Virus record (IMG/VR): IMGVR_UViG_3300024329_000007
Span: 1 to 64,000 of that record
Length of the DNA: 64,000 nt
Strand: one strand, 5' to 3'
From: a virus
Shown here: positions 41,557 through 52,832 of the stretch, piece by piece
Position numbering within the stretch: the stretch's first letter is position 1
How the letters are laid out: every line of letters begins with the position of its first letter
Program-made: the position numbers and the translations under genes
The notes under the pieces: generated by a model
Database searches by the model: none
The model's input: the letters and a program-made list of their open reading frames with translations, nothing else
What the model was told of the DNA's origin: nothing

Positions 41557-44500
41557 TTATGACTTTATTTTTATCATAGGCCTTATATCATAAGAGTAGC
41601 CTAACCTTTTATTATATATCAGTCTGAAGTTTAGTGGTGTTTGTGTATGCGGTTTATAAGTAAAATTATTGTCGCTTTCAAATCCATTAGAACTTAGATC
41701 GCCTGTATTTAAAGTATTAATAAACTCAGATCCCTTGCCTTTAAAAGACTTAGTATATAGTACTAAATTATCTATAGTTAAAACATCTATTAAGTTTTTA
41801 ATAATATAATTCTGAGAATCATCAATAAGTGTAGTTTTATCACCAAATGATTTTTCCGGATTAACAAACTCTATTAACGTATTTAAAACTCCAGAATCTC
41901 TAAGTTTTTTATAGATAACTGAATCCATATAAAAATCTGCAATAATATTATTTTTATCTTCAAATATCATAATATCTGCAGTATTGTTAGAATTTCTTAA
42001 AATATCATCTAATTCTTCTTTATTGTTAACATTAGCTGTAGTATAATCTAATAGTAAATATGAATCTTCTAGTGTCATCATTGTAGAGGCTAAATAAGAT
42101 CTTTCTTCAATAACCCCAAACGTTCCTACGACATTAGTACTTTTACCACCAGATAAAGACCTAGAATAGTATTCACTATCCCATGAAGACTTAAATACAT
42201 TTATGTCTTTTTTATCTATTGCGATCTCGCTAATTAGTGGGTAAAGTGGCAACAAATCACTACTGGCAGAAAGTTTAATAACACCCTTAGTGTTTATATC
42301 ATTAACTTTGTGGTAAAAATGATTTTTTATTACACCCCAATTAGAATCATGTTCTCCATTATCTTGTATAAAACCAAGATTAAATGTAGTTCCAGTTCTA
42401 TTATACCTATTATAGTATTTTCTAGCTATCGCAACCTCAGATACATCATTTAAAGAGTGTCTATATAAACTTTCTTCAAAAGATCTTTCAACAGCATTAC
42501 CGGAAACATGATCTCTATTTACTTTAAAATGAGTATATAAATCTGTAAACGTAACCACCGGTCTCATATCCACTGTATAATTTCCAGAATGTCTAATCAA
42601 GAATGGGTAGTATGTTTCCCCGGGTACAATATTATATCCAATAGTTCCAGAGCTTAACTTAAAAGTCTGTGGTTTATTAGTATCTTCTTCTATTTTTAAA
42701 TTTGATTCTTTAATAATTTCTTTACCATCTTCAAAGTTTATAATAAATCTATTATCAAGAACAGTACCGTCTGTAGTTATTGTTTTGTAATTTATATCTG
42801 CTCCATTTGAGTTTAACATTTTAGAAACATATTGTATAGAAAGTTTTTCTAAAAGTTTAGAATGTGCATTTACACCACCACCTTCATATACATAATCTGC
42901 ATTAACTAATAATGTTGAACTTAAATAAGCAACAGGCATTATTATACTAGGATCATCTACTCTATAAGGTATTTCCTGTAATACTAACTCTTCATTTGAA
43001 TTTACAGTGGCTACTCTTGCTGCCCAAGTACCAACCGAGCCTGCAAATTCTATTATAATTCTTCCATATAAACCATCACTCCCCGGTGATATTTGAGTAT
43101 CAAACTCAGGGTCAGTTCCATTGTTATGTTCCATACCTCTAACAACGTAGGGCCCAGATCCACTAAAATCAACACTTAATAAATTTAAAGCTCCTGAAAG
43201 GTTTGCATCACTATAAACATATTCACCAATACCATCTCCATAATTATCTGAATTATCAAAAACCATTTTATGATTTAATTCATACATCATTTTTCTAGAA
43301 AGAGTATTATCAATCCAAAAATCTGAAATATTTAGTGTAATAAAGAATATTACAAATTTATGTGCTTCGTTTTTTATAACATCATATTCAATAGAATTTT
43401 TGCCGTCTGCTGTATTGTCTTGATTAACCTTAACTAAAGTACTAAAACGGTAACCATTAAATTCATTATTTTTTACATACTCAGATGCTATTTGATTTGT
43501 AAACTCTTTTCTTGATCTAAATAAAACTTTAATACCTTTAAAGAAAGTGCTTGCAAATGAAATATCATTACCATTTTTAATAATACTATATTTCTTTTTT
43601 AAAGGTTTTTTTGCAAACGTGTTCATGTCAAAATTTACTGAGCGATCATCTTTTAAATCACTAGAATTAGAGCTTATTTCAAGACCATCACATATCATAA
43701 ACTTGTCAAAGTAGTCAAGATTATTATCCATAAACATCTCTTTAGTTATTTCAAAATCTTGTATAAAATTAATATAACTAAAAGTTTCATTAACATGGTT
43801 GTATCTATAAAAATTAGGTATTTTATCTATATAAAACCATTCATGAGTAAATGCCTTTTTATCTCTACCAGCAACTGATAAATCTGGTGCGAAATTGGTT
43901 CTACCAAAAGCTTCATTAGCATTTAAATAATATGGCTGTTCTCTAACAGTATCACAATCTTTAAGTACCCATTTATTAATATTAGGAACCACTCGTGAGT
44001 TTAAAGATAATTCCTTTACATTATTTTCTTCTAGCCTATCAAATTCAGAATTAATAAATTTAGAATTAGCACCTACAATAGATTCGTTATCTAATATAGG
44101 AAGCAGGTTTGAAAAATATTCAGATGGACTAAGTTCAAAATCTTCACTTAAAATATCACTGGTTTCAAGGCCTTCATAATTTGCTCTATAACTAAAGAGA
44201 TCTTCATCTGTCCATTCTTTAGTAGTCGAATAAGGTTTATACTCAATATTAGAAAACTCTTCTTTATATAGTTCTTTAAGATCAGAATTAGAAGTATCAT
44301 AAAAATCAAAGTTTAAATCATAAATATCATACGCTGAAAATAAACCAATTCTAAGGTTATTTTCTCTATATAATCTAAGCTCTCCAGAGCCAATAGAATT
44401 AGGCTCACTTAAAATTAACCTATGATATCCAGCATTTAAGTCTTCAACATATTCAACAACATCTTTAATTTTATTAAATCTGCCCGCGTAATTAGTAGCA

Positions 44501-47500
44501 ATGTAATCATTAATATTAATTTCACTAATAGTATCACTTTTAACAAGCATAGAAGTACCATTACTAGCACCACCGTTAAAATAATAAGGCCTCCAGCTAT
44601 TAAGTATAGTAGAGTCTAAGTTTAATAAAAAGCCATTTGGATCATAATTTTCTGCGCTAACAAAATCAATATTATTATTTTGATTAATTAATAACGCATG
44701 CTGAAGTAATTTATATCCAGGTATTTTTATACTAACATAAACATCAGCACCTATATTTTTAGCATTAAATTCTGAAAACTGATTAATACAACCACTCATT
44801 GCAATTGCAATATCTTTAGGTTGGCCATCTTGTGAAAATTTATTACCGTTAAACGTACCTTTAGTAAGTTCACCAGAATCTGCTGCAAAAATAGTACTAT
44901 TATATAAATCAACGTTTGTATATACATTACTAACTTTAATAATATTGCCATTAGGTATTGAAACAAATAGTCCTATATTTCCAAGTCCTGATTTTTTTTC
45001 AGAAACAATTATTGTTTTATTTAATTCATCAATTGTAATTGTAGACTTTTGAGATAAAGCACTAGCTAAAAAGCTAGTTTTAAAATTATTAATAGCATCT
45101 AAAACATCACTACCAGAATTAAATTGAAAACTAATTCCTGTAGAATCCTCTATAGTAATTTGACTTAAAGGTGTATGTTTAATAAACTTAAAGCTAAAAA
45201 CCTCTTCTTTTGTATGTACAATAGCTATATTATCATTAACAATCGGATTATCAGTTACTGTAAATTTAATATAATCAAAAGCAGCTCCTTCTACATCTTC
45301 TGCTTCAATAGATTTGTCTTTATATTTAATACCTAATTTACCAGATATCTCATTTAAACTATCTACAACTTCTAAGTTTAGATTAGATTCATCATAATAC
45401 TTATTAGTAGCTATTTTATAATAAGAGTCTTCAATAGAAACATAACCCAACGTCGGCGTGTTATTCATCATACTATGAGCAGGAATACCAGTAGCCGGGT
45501 TTGTAGAATCTACGTATGACTCAATAGATTTAAATTTAATTCTTCCGGATGTAGATGTAGAAACTTCTCCAAGTCCAGAATCTATATCGTTAACATACAA
45601 TCCAAAATATCTATTAACAGAATATTCGTTAGCAGATGCATCATCAAATAAAAATTCAAGATTTAAAATATTAGCAGACGCTATTGAATTTCTTCTAAAC
45701 CCATCAGTTATAAAGTCATTAGCCTCTATCAACGGTTTATCTTTTTTAACAAAATCTTCATATAAGTATTCTGCTTTACTAACAAAACCACCCTTAACTA
45801 AATCTATTCCATTATAAGTAGATTTTTCATCTTTTTCAAAAGAAAAAGTTAATGGTGCTTCTGGGAAGTTATCATCTTGTAAATGATTTCTAACATAAGC
45901 CCCTATTGCAGACTCGCTTGTTAAATCAAATGTTTTAACAATTTCAGCATTAGCTAAAATAGATTTAATCCTTGTTAAGTTATCGTCGTTAGTATTCTTT
46001 AATTCTTCAGATTCTCCAGGATTATTTATTTTAAAAATAACAAACATTTTAGGCATATTAAGATCCGCCCATATTGGTGCAAATATCCTAAACTTTTCAT
46101 CATAAAGCTTGGAGTAATTAAGAGTTGCACCATATTGATAATCTTCCTCAATCTGAGATTGATAATCTTCTAATACTGATGTGTCAGAAGATGTTCTTTT
46201 TGTTTTATAAATAATCTCACTAGGTGTTCTTTTAGAATTAAAGAAATTAGCAATGTCGTAAGAATACGATCCTGTCCTACTAACTTCATTTTTCTTATAT
46301 TCAATATTAGCTAAATCTTTAGTCGCATCAATAGATTCTAAATAGATTTTATCGTCAGTGTCTGCAACTAATTTAATATTTGTTGTTAACTTAGGGTTTG
46401 TTCTTAATAAAGGTCTAGAAATATTATCTATATTATAATTTTTATCAGTATTAAAATTAACACCCAATGTCGGATCAAAATCATCGTCATCTATTTCACC
46501 AAATTGGTACAAATATAAATTAGCCACAGGATCTCCACATTTAAGACAGCCCTCAAACGCCTTTATTTCATTATTACTAAAAATACCAATTGAACTTGCT
46601 AGTTTTTGCTGTACTATTGTTTTTTTACCTGCAACATCATACCCACCGATGCTTTTTAATAATAGCTCAGCTTCGTCTATGTCCGTAGCTCTAACTTTAT
46701 GTACAAATGTAACACATTCGTTACCGCCAGGTAATTCAAATGTTGTATAGTTTACGCTCTTTAATGCAGATATAAAATCAGAAATATAATTCTCATCTCC
46801 TTCAAAATGATCCCCATCAATAACGTACATATTAAATGTAATCTCTCCTGTTATTTCTTCCGGACTACATGACCAAAAAGCATAAAATATATTAGAAGCA
46901 AATGCGTTTGCACTATTAATTTGACTTATACCATAGGCATCTGGCCTCTCATATTCCTCACAAGACCCTCCGGTTTCAATTAAACCACCAGTGCTTAAAT
47001 CTCCAGTGCCTGTAAATCCAAACCATTGTCTAGGTGCTGGATTTCCATCTCCAAAATAAAACCAGCCGTCGATCGGGTTAGCATCACTCTTATAAATTTG
47101 TCTAGGCGCTAAAAAAGTAGATTCTTGATCTAATGCCGCCTGTTGAGTTGTAAAAATAGGAATATCCTGCTGCGCAAGATCTAAGAGCTCTAATGTAGAA
47201 CCCTCTTCTGCTAAATAATAAAATGTGCTTGTTGTTAAATTTGTAGTACAAAATTCTGCTGCGGATGTTGCATTATTATCAGGATCATGTTTTAACGAGA
47301 TTGAAAAAACATCATAAACTATAAATATACATTCTACAGCTGCGCCACCATTAGGCCACTCTACTGATGCTCCATCCCATTCTAGATGTGATGGCTCTGC
47401 TGCATCTGAAGATTCAAAAAATATGTTCGCGTTCCAAACTGTATTTAGTGTAGGCGATGTACCACTATTTAATTCATTAGAGTGTACTTCTGCATCGTTA

Positions 47501-49086
47501 AAACTTGTAAAAATAGGTAAATTCTCAGAAGCTATTTGATCTATATTTTTAAGGCCGTCATTAGTAACATAAAAAACATTTAACAGAGTTCCAAATTCAT
47601 TACAAATATTATTAAATTGAGTAGAAGATAAAACACTAATACTCTCAACACTGTATATTGGCCCCGTTGGACATGATACAATATCTACTACTTCACCAAC
47701 CTGGTCAATTTTGTAAGATTTATCAGTTGTAGCTTCATAAAACCAAGAACCCTCACCATCATACTCTACTTGTAAATTTTGATCGCTATAAAAAATAGTT
47801 CCAGTAACAATACTTGCGGCTACTGTATCGTTTGTATATAATTCGTTAGGAGTTGATTGATTACATGCTGTAAATTGATTACCAAATGGATTACTAAGCT
47901 GAATAGCTTCAAACGGAATCACACATGAGCCTATTGCTGCTACCTCTCCGCTTACCACCTGTGCCCAAGTATCAGTATTATATAAATAGTAATAACCATC
48001 TAACACTGGAGTGGTTTTGTCTACATCTTGCCAAATCACATCACCAACTACTAAAGAGCTTGTAGTATTTCCACTAGTGGTATAATATAAATTAACATAA
48101 CCAGAATTTGAACATGCATCAAAGCTACTTGTTTGCCTAGACCCTACTGAAACCCCAGTTGTACTAGTACACTGGACTATATTAATAACTTGGCCAGATT
48201 CATTTACTAAATAGGTCTTATCAATTTCACTTTCATACCAATATTGAGTACCTGCCGCCTTTGGCGTAGACCCATCTCCTTCATACTCATCTATATTTCC
48301 TGCAGTATCTAAGAATATAGTATCGTTAATTGCCGGCTCAGTTTTAGTACCAAAATTATCATCAAAATACCTTACTGCAACCGTTCCACCAGTACCTGAA
48401 CATGCACCAGCTGGAGTTGTACTATAAATATTGGTAGTATTAAATGCAGTGTATGTTGTACATTGAGTCCCAAATGCAACTATCTCTCCAATATCTGATA
48501 CTTCTATTGGTATAGAATTTCCATTACCAAGATCAAGAGTATACCAATATGTAGTTCCTGATGTTTTAGCAGTTGAACCGTCGGCTAAATAAGTATCGGG
48601 GATTGTAGCGTTTGCATCTGTATATACAGTCATCCCAATTTCTAGTGAACTTCCAGCAGTTTCAACAAATCTTTGTGTTTTATTTGCATCTAATATAACT
48701 GCACATGCATCAGCCTCATTGGCTTCAAATGGCTGAGTAGTTGAATTAGTTTCAAAATCAAGAATTTGTGTACAAGTATATTTTTGTGTAACTTTACCAG
48801 CTTCATCTACTAATAGCGAAATACCAATCCCTGATCCTAAATCTGTAGTATACCAATAATCAGTACCGGCCTGTTTTATACCACTTGCTGCGTCGGCAAG
48901 AAACTCATCAGCTTGAGTGCCGGCAATAGTCATAAAGATAGTATCACCAACCTCAGGCTCGGTGCCATTAGTATCATCAAAGAATCTTTGTTGAGGTAAA
49001 GTTGTAATATCTACGGCACATGCCGCATCTGCGCCAGATGAATACGGTTGTGTAGTAGGATTAGTATTAAAACTGATTATTGCCAT
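41557..49086 (-). CDS. Giant virion adhesin or fibre protein with N-terminal Cys-paired repeats (2509 aa)
   Basis: The largest gene in the window. Residues 1-472 hold five diverged repeats of about 65-105 residues, each opened and closed by a Cys (C23/C105, C128/C209, C229/C306, C325/C388, C408/C472) with a core like GDTIF.D...DG...YWY...G.V..I..C; two looser copies extend to about 745. The remaining 1750 residues are a long, N/D/S-rich beta-structured chain (for example IRIFAPIWADLNMPKMFVIFKINNPGES region) typical of very large virion proteins. No signal peptide or protease domain is seen. It lies among baseplate and fibre genes, so host adsorption is likely; I cannot match it to a named T4 protein. 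Confidence 0.65.
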   Translation of the reverse strand: MAIISFNTNPTTQPYSSGADAACAVDITTLPQQRFFDDTNGTEPEVGDTIFMTIAGTQADEFLADAASGIKQAGTDYWYTTDLGSGIGISLLVDEAGKVTQKYTCTQILDFETNSTTQPFEANEADACAVILDANKTQRFVETAGSSLEIGMTVYTDANATIPDTYLADGSTAKTSGTTYWYTLDLGNGNSIPIEVSDIGEIVAFGTQCTTYTAFNTTNIYSTTPAGACSGTGGTVAVRYFDDNFGTKTEPAINDTIFLDTAGNIDEYEGDGSTPKAAGTQYWYESEIDKTYLVNESGQVINIVQCTSTTGVSVGSRQTSSFDACSNSGYVNLYYTTSGNTTSSLVVGDVIWQDVDKTTPVLDGYYYLYNTDTWAQVVSGEVAAIGSCVIPFEAIQLSNPFGNQFTACNQSTPNELYTNDTVAASIVTGTIFYSDQNLQVEYDGEGSWFYEATTDKSYKIDQVGEVVDIVSCPTGPIYSVESISVLSSTQFNNICNEFGTLLNVFYVTNDGLKNIDQIASENLPIFTSFNDAEVHSNELNSGTSPTLNTVWNANIFFESSDAAEPSHLEWDGASVEWPNGGAAVECIFIVYDVFSISLKHDPDNNATSAAEFCTTNLTTSTFYYLAEEGSTLELLDLAQQDIPIFTTQQAALDQESTFLAPRQIYKSDANPIDGWFYFGDGNPAPRQWFGFTGTGDLSTGGLIETGGSCEEYERPDAYGISQINSANAFASNIFYAFWSCSPEEITGEITFNMYVIDGDHFEGDENYISDFISALKSVNYTTFELPGGNECVTFVHKVRATDIDEAELLLKSIGGYDVAGKKTIVQQKLASSIGIFSNNEIKAFEGCLKCGDPVANLYLYQFGEIDDDDFDPTLGVNFNTDKNYNIDNISRPLLRTNPKLTTNIKLVADTDDKIYLESIDATKDLANIEYKKNEVSRTGSYSYDIANFFNSKRTPSEIIYKTKRTSSDTSVLEDYQSQIEEDYQYGATLNYSKLYDEKFRIFAPIWADLNMPKMFVIFKINNPGESEELKNTNDDNLTRIKSILANAEIVKTFDLTSESAIGAYVRNHLQDDNFPEAPLTFSFEKDEKSTYNGIDLVKGGFVSKAEYLYEDFVKKDKPLIEANDFITDGFRRNSIASANILNLEFLFDDASANEYSVNRYFGLYVNDIDSGLGEVSTSTSGRIKFKSIESYVDSTNPATGIPAHSMMNNTPTLGYVSIEDSYYKIATNKYYDESNLNLEVVDSLNEISGKLGIKYKDKSIEAEDVEGAAFDYIKFTVTDNPIVNDNIAIVHTKEEVFSFKFIKHTPLSQITIEDSTGISFQFNSGSDVLDAINNFKTSFLASALSQKSTITIDELNKTIIVSEKKSGLGNIGLFVSIPNGNIIKVSNVYTNVDLYNSTIFAADSGELTKGTFNGNKFSQDGQPKDIAIAMSGCINQFSEFNAKNIGADVYVSIKIPGYKLLQHALLINQNNNIDFVSAENYDPNGFLLNLDSTILNSWRPYYFNGGASNGTSMLVKSDTISEININDYIATNYAGRFNKIKDVVEYVEDLNAGYHRLILSEPNSIGSGELRLYRENNLRIGLFSAYDIYDLNFDFYDTSNSDLKELYKEEFSNIEYKPYSTTKEWTDEDLFSYRANYEGLETSDILSEDFELSPSEYFSNLLPILDNESIVGANSKFINSEFDRLEENNVKELSLNSRVVPNINKWVLKDCDTVREQPYYLNANEAFGRTNFAPDLSVAGRDKKAFTHEWFYIDKIPNFYRYNHVNETFSYINFIQDFEITKEMFMDNNLDYFDKFMICDGLEISSNSSDLKDDRSVNFDMNTFAKKPLKKKYSIIKNGNDISFASTFFKGIKVLFRSRKEFTNQIASEYVKNNEFNGYRFSTLVKVNQDNTADGKNSIEYDVIKNEAHKFVIFFITLNISDFWIDNTLSRKMMYELNHKMVFDNSDNYGDGIGEYVYSDANLSGALNLLSVDFSGSGPYVVRGMEHNNGTDPEFDTQISPGSDGLYGRIIIEFAGSVGTWAARVATVNSNEELVLQEIPYRVDDPSIIMPVAYLSSTLLVNADYVYEGGGVNAHSKLLEKLSIQYVSKMLNSNGADINYKTITTDGTVLDNRFIINFEDGKEIIKESNLKIEEDTNKPQTFKLSSGTIGYNIVPGETYYPFLIRHSGNYTVDMRPVVTFTDLYTHFKVNRDHVSGNAVERSFEESLYRHSLNDVSEVAIARKYYNRYNRTGTTFNLGFIQDNGEHDSNWGVIKNHFYHKVNDINTKGVIKLSASSDLLPLYPLISEIAIDKKDINVFKSSWDSEYYSRSLSGGKSTNVVGTFGVIEERSYLASTMMTLEDSYLLLDYTTANVNNKEELDDILRNSNNTADIMIFEDKNNIIADFYMDSVIYKKLRDSGVLNTLIEFVNPEKSFGDKTTLIDDSQNYIIKNLIDVLTIDNLVLYTKSFKGKGSEFINTLNTGDLSSNGFESDNNFTYKPHTQTPLNFRLIYNKRLGYSYDIRPMIKIKS
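47671..49086 (-). repeat. Five tandem Cys-bounded repeats at the N-terminus of the 2509-residue protein
   Basis: Repeat units end in VTQKYTC, IVAFGTQC, VINIVQC, VAAIGSC and VVDIVSC. Spacing between closing cysteines is 104, 97, 82 and 84 residues. Shared core strands and one aromatic YWY/YYY/WFY near the middle support a common fold. Confidence 0.7.
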
Positions 49087-49107
49087 TAGTTATTAAAATC
49101 TTTTAAT

Positions 49108-49133
49108 ATAGAGGTTGTTCTCTATTATATATC
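49108..49133 (-). promoter_or_regulatory. GATATATAA element followed by a small hairpin
   Basis: In the 55-base spacer before the 2509-residue gene the minus strand has GGATATATAA (49125-49133 for the core) and then ATAGAG/CTCTAT (49120-49125 with 49108-49113, 6-base loop). The hairpin would sit in the 5' leader if transcription starts here and might protect the mRNA. No T-run, so not a terminator. Confidence 0.4.
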
Positions 49134-49141
49134 CTAGATTA

Positions 49142-52100
49142 TTATCTAACTAATTGAGCTGCTCTAATAGAATTTAAATTCTTGCCTTTAGGAGAATATT
49201 TAGCGAATACTTCTAGGTCAAATGAAAATTGATTATCATATTTATCAAATATATCCAATCCTATTTTCTTAGTATATGTTAGATTACCAAATCCAAATTT
49301 AGTAAACCCTCCGATTCTACCGATATCAGATTCTGCATCATTTCCATAATAATCAGTCATCCTATATTGGAATACTACATCTAAAGATAGTCCATTATTT
49401 TCCCCATTTTCAACAGATTTAGTACTCTGTTTTGTTTCTCCGGATACAGATAAAGTATCCGGGTTAATTGGAGATAAAAATAAGAAAGAACCTACTGATT
49501 TTCCACCTAATAAATATTGGTCATTTGCATCAAATGACATTTTAAAAGATCTATCACCAGCTGCAATCTTACCGTCCATTTCCATGAAACCTAACTGCTT
49601 CTTACTTAGTACTGAGTTAACATTAAGTACACCACTTACTAACGCTTGATACGGAGTTATTCTTCCTGAAGTTTCTAACGTAGCAGTTATTGGCATTGTG
49701 TATATTGCATTATTAACAAGAGCCTGTAATGATACACCCTGTTCAGATATAGTTACTGCCGAAGATGAAGATGCGGTTTGTCCGTAATCTAAATATAGGT
49801 TTTCTAAATCTGGGTGGTCTTTATGTAAATAAAGTCCTGTGTTATATTCTAATGCACTAACGTTAGCAAATGTTGTTACATCAATAACATTAGCGTTAAA
49901 CTGTCCACTTAAATCTGCGTCTGCACCGGCAGTACCTGCAGTGCTAATACCAAATGTACCCGACCAAATAAAGTTTGATGACGTTGCATCACCAGTTGTA
50001 GTTAATAAAGTAGGTAGTGTAGAACTTTCAAAGTCAGCATAACCCAATACATATTCATAATTATCTAAAGACCCAATCGAAGATCCAGTATTAGTAGAAA
50101 TAGGAGCAGTAGCATATAATGTGTTTGTACCAGATATATCCATATATCTAGAGTAAACAAATTGACCCCTCCTTTGTGCAGATTGATAAGGTGCTTCATG
50201 TAATAAGTCTATTGAACTTAATTGATTAGCGGATATGTTTTGGTACTGTATTGGTACTAAATCATAATTACCTTCTGTTGTATAATAAGTATCACTAATA
50301 ATTTTACTATCTATTGCCTGGGCGCCATCGTCATTAACAGGATTTCCAAATCCGTTTATGGATGCTCCGCCAGCATTTGATTTATGTGCCGGGAATGTTC
50401 TATCACCAGTAAGTCTAGAAATTAATTCTAATGTTGTAGCTTTTGTATTTTCAATTACTAATTTAAAAGTCTTAGTAACAATATGCCCCTTCTTTACTGT
50501 TAAATCTGCAACCTCGTCAACATAATATCCAGCAAATATTTGATTAGTAGTATCTTTATTAATGTTAATAACAGTTCCGTCCTCATTGATGAGTTTAACA
50601 AATAGCTCACCCTTAACAGTTTCAATATTTTCTGTTAACGCGCTGATTTGTAATTGTAATTCTGCTAATTTATCATATATTGAAATAGGCTTTTGCTCTG
50701 GAGATAAAAATCCAGAAGCTAAATCTTGTGCACTATGTGCATAAAACTTTTCGTTAGCAGTAAATGATCCAGCAACGTGTGTATAAACACCTTGAGCATT
50801 TAATTCTTCAGTTAGTTTTACTTTAGTTACTTCAGATATATTTTGTTGAAGTAGTGCGTTTAAATCTGTTGTATCAACCTCTCCTGCTGGGAAACCTATA
50901 ACAATAGGCTCGGACCAATCAGATAAAATTGGATTGGCAGGATAACCAGCTTCTGAAACTGATTTAATTCTAATCTCAACAGATTCACCTTGTGATATTG
51001 GTAAGTCTAATTGATTAAAGTTAACCTTTTGTGCATCTTCAACCCTAGAGTCTTGCCATCTAAATTTACCTCTTACGTCCTTTGCTCTATCTCTTACTAA
51101 AGTTTTCTTTTCATTCCAATTTGAAAACACTGCAGTTTTTTCTCTAGTGTTCTCAAAGAATTTAAGTTGGTTTACTTCTGGAGCTTTACCAGATGTAGAA
51201 ATATATCTATATTGAACTATAAATCTAACTACATTCTGATCTATTGTTCCGGCAACTGTTTTTGCAGTTGGCACCGTCCAAAAACCTCTTACTCTGTATT
51301 TAGGAGTAGCCTTACCGACATTTGTATCAACAGATAACGATTGTATTTGATTAACAATTGAGCTATATAGAGATGCCTCAGATGCTCTCTGGTCTATTAA
51401 TGTTTGTAATTCACTTCTATCTTTATCTCTCTCGATTTTAGACTTATACTTTTTAGTAGCAATCTCAGATCTTTTCTTAGCAATAGTTTCATCTAATTTT
51501 TCTATTGTCTTTTCAGCAGCTGTTTTAGTAGAGTTCATCTTTTTAATTTTTGAAGCAGAGTCACTCTCTGTCAAATGCTTATTAATTTGAACTACTTTAA
51601 AGTTTTCTACAACTAATGTAGGAGCATCCGGCTGAATACCTTGAGTTGCTGGTGGTATTGCATCATCTTTAAGTGCTTTAATATATCTACCAAAGTCAGC
51701 AACTTCATCTTTATAAAATTCTGAAAGTCTTAATACAGCACCATCATCTCTTGTGATTGTTAAATTATTAGAATAAAAACCAACACCTGGCGACCAACGT
51801 TCTGATAACATTTTAGATACTGGATCTATAGCTTTAATAAAAACTAAAAGTCTTTCATTAAATCCAACGTTAAGTTCTGCTTCTAACACATTACCAACAT
51901 TCTTATAAATACCAATAACGTTAACTCCAATTCTAATAGGTTCAAATCCCTCAACTAATTCTAATTCAACTTGCCTAGTAGATCCATCAACTTTGACAAC
52001 TTTATACCTAGTATTTTTATATGATGAATTAACCATTATCTCATCACCAGGCTTAATAACCTCGGTGTTAATCACATCTTTACTAGAATCACTATAAGTT

Positions 52101-52831
52101 AATTGATCTAATGTATATAGTTTAATAGCCTGCTTCTTAGTAACTCCATCAACAATAACCTCTCTTTTAGAATTACTAATTTTAGTAACATCAAATTTAC
52201 CATAAAATCTACTATTTCTATAAGGCATATCTCTAACCTCTTCGTCAACAGTATACTTAATGCTATTATTTTCTAAACCTGCAATTGCTGCAGTATATGA
52301 AATATTATTTTGATTTACAAAATTAAGATTAAAGTAATCTACAGCAATCTGATCACCAGAATCAAAAATAAATCTTTTAACTAAGATTCTTTCAGTATCA
52401 TTAGGAATCTGACCCGTAACATCAAATTTAGTTACTAATAATGGGTTTAAGAAATCCTCAAAGAAGTAATTAGTTTTAACACCAAATGTTATTGGTCGAT
52501 CTAATGCCTCAATATTATTTGCTGGAGTTTTAAGCGCTGCTGTAATTACCTTTTGGTAACTTCCGTCTGAAAGTCTAATATTTGTATCTCCATTTCCAAG
52601 TCCGCTAATAGACTTAAGATTCTTATCTAGTCTATCAAGTTCGCTTTTCATAAAACCGAACGAGGGTACGTAAACAGTAGTGGTTGAACCATCTTTGTTT
52701 AATATTTCTAGTGGAACATTTTTTTCACTAGTTGTAACCGCTTCATTTATTCTCTCAAATGTTTTTAATGAATTAACATTAATCTCAAGAAGCTGTTTAA
52801 TCGTGCTGGAAATAGAATTATTTGTATTCAT
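49142..52831 (-). CDS. Large virion structural protein with central coiled coil (1229 aa)
   Basis: Starts MNTNNSISSTIKQLLEINVNSLKTFERINEAV. A 70-residue charged coiled coil lies around 420-500 (SASKIKKMNSTKTAAEKTIEKLDE ... KKYKSKIERDKDRSELQTLIDQ region), followed by fibronectin-like strands (RGFWTVPTAK, VVRFIVQYRYIST, VSEAGYPANPILSDWSEPI). A second short helix sits near 710-735. The rest is beta-rich. It lies between the 2509-residue adhesin and a 646-residue coiled-coil protein with almost no spacing, so these three may form one baseplate-linked assembly. Function not identified. Confidence 0.62.
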   Translation of the reverse strand: MNTNNSISSTIKQLLEINVNSLKTFERINEAVTTSEKNVPLEILNKDGSTTTVYVPSFGFMKSELDRLDKNLKSISGLGNGDTNIRLSDGSYQKVITAALKTPANNIEALDRPITFGVKTNYFFEDFLNPLLVTKFDVTGQIPNDTERILVKRFIFDSGDQIAVDYFNLNFVNQNNISYTAAIAGLENNSIKYTVDEEVRDMPYRNSRFYGKFDVTKISNSKREVIVDGVTKKQAIKLYTLDQLTYSDSSKDVINTEVIKPGDEIMVNSSYKNTRYKVVKVDGSTRQVELELVEGFEPIRIGVNVIGIYKNVGNVLEAELNVGFNERLLVFIKAIDPVSKMLSERWSPGVGFYSNNLTITRDDGAVLRLSEFYKDEVADFGRYIKALKDDAIPPATQGIQPDAPTLVVENFKVVQINKHLTESDSASKIKKMNSTKTAAEKTIEKLDETIAKKRSEIATKKYKSKIERDKDRSELQTLIDQRASEASLYSSIVNQIQSLSVDTNVGKATPKYRVRGFWTVPTAKTVAGTIDQNVVRFIVQYRYISTSGKAPEVNQLKFFENTREKTAVFSNWNEKKTLVRDRAKDVRGKFRWQDSRVEDAQKVNFNQLDLPISQGESVEIRIKSVSEAGYPANPILSDWSEPIVIGFPAGEVDTTDLNALLQQNISEVTKVKLTEELNAQGVYTHVAGSFTANEKFYAHSAQDLASGFLSPEQKPISIYDKLAELQLQISALTENIETVKGELFVKLINEDGTVININKDTTNQIFAGYYVDEVADLTVKKGHIVTKTFKLVIENTKATTLELISRLTGDRTFPAHKSNAGGASINGFGNPVNDDGAQAIDSKIISDTYYTTEGNYDLVPIQYQNISANQLSSIDLLHEAPYQSAQRRGQFVYSRYMDISGTNTLYATAPISTNTGSSIGSLDNYEYVLGYADFESSTLPTLLTTTGDATSSNFIWSGTFGISTAGTAGADADLSGQFNANVIDVTTFANVSALEYNTGLYLHKDHPDLENLYLDYGQTASSSSAVTISEQGVSLQALVNNAIYTMPITATLETSGRITPYQALVSGVLNVNSVLSKKQLGFMEMDGKIAAGDRSFKMSFDANDQYLLGGKSVGSFLFLSPINPDTLSVSGETKQSTKSVENGENNGLSLDVVFQYRMTDYYGNDAESDIGRIGGFTKFGFGNLTYTKKIGLDIFDKYDNQFSFDLEVFAKYSPKGKNLNSIRAAQLVR

Positions 52832-52832
52832 A

